Shown here piece by piece: positions 5,109-5,286 of a DNA stretch of 5,286 nt; positions within the stretch are counted from its first letter, which is position 1, and the number at the start of each line of letters is the position of its first letter. Source of the stretch: an uncultured Clostridia bacterium (GTDB lineage Bacteria; Bacillota; Clostridia; Oscillospirales; Ruminococcaceae); assembly GCA_945835425.1 (NCBI GenBank), contig CAMAJC010000152.1:1-5286 (forward strand), in the 5' to 3' direction. A model generated the notes under the pieces. That model was not told the origin of the DNA and did not search any database. It worked only from the letters and a program-made list of their open reading frames with translations. The translations under genes and the position numbers were made by a program.

Positions 5109-5286
5109 ATGAGAAGAATATGGGTTTTTATGGCAGTATGCACGGCCATGCTGCTGTTTGCTGCTTGCGGGCAGGAGAGCGTTGTCAGTGTTTCGGAAAG
5201 CAGTGCCGTAGAAAGCAGCTCTGCATCGGAATCCAGTGCGGAAGAATCGTCTTCTGCGGAAAGTGACCCGGAGGCGGAGCCGTCCG
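5109..5286 (+). CDS. Second lipoprotein paralogue, 5' part only
   Basis: This open frame has no stop and runs off the right edge after 59 full codons, so only the N-terminus is seen. It begins MRRIWVFMAVC, has a hydrophobic core and the lipobox FAAC with C20, then GQESVVSVSES and a Ser/Glu-rich linker ending in ESDPEAEPS. The first 30 residues align without gaps to the lipoprotein encoded at 3772-4977. The linker then aligns with about 10 residues missing after SVSES. A membrane-anchored extracellular protein of the same unknown family is the clear reading. Whether the main domain is conserved cannot be judged from this window. It has its own candidate promoter and follows a terminator. Confidence 0.85.
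   Translation, partial: MRRIWVFMAVCTAMLLFAACGQESVVSVSESSAVESSSASESSAEESSSAESDPEAEPS

Overview
The window reads as chromosomal DNA of a moderately GC-rich Gram-positive anaerobe. My best guess is a gut clostridium of the Oscillospiraceae/Ruminococcaceae type. The evidence is the protein family types, strong GGAGG-like ribosome binding sites, lipoproteins with an LAAC/FAAC lipobox followed by a Ser/Glu-rich linker, and gene-free DNA filled with short palindromic repeats. The taxonomic call is inference. All four genes are on the + strand, and the last one runs off the right edge.

Layout: (1) Bases 2-54 can fold into a compact three-way junction, followed by a pyrimidine-rich stretch. (2) Bases 102-1046 encode a 314-residue ANT(6)-type aminoglycoside 6-adenylyltransferase homologue. 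(3) Bases 1047-1187 hold a second foldable segment and a clear intrinsic terminator that ends 17 bases before the next start codon. (4) Bases 1188-3101 encode NadE, the two-domain glutamine-hydrolysing NAD+ synthetase, with both active sites intact. (5) Bases 3102-3771 are a gene-free stretch of about 670 bases. It is built largely from repeats: a 112-base element made of two hairpins in inverted orientation (3172-3283), and a 258-base nested inverted-repeat element (3311-3568) whose right end also forms an intrinsic terminator. (6) Bases 3772-4977 encode a 401-residue lipoprotein of unknown function, followed by an intrinsic terminator. (7) From 5109 to the edge is the start of a second lipoprotein gene that is clearly a paralogue of the first. 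Its upstream DNA also resembles that of the first copy, so gene and control region were duplicated together.

The genes do not form one obvious pathway. nadE is housekeeping (last step of NAD+ synthesis). The adenylyltransferase is an accessory or intrinsic resistance-type gene with no mobile element beside it. The lipoprotein pair is probably a surface-protein family that expands by tandem duplication. The points most worth a second look are the compensated base-pair changes between the two hairpins at 3172-3283, the nested repeat, the possible attenuation leader before nadE, and the duplicated lipoprotein unit with unequal leader and linker lengths.
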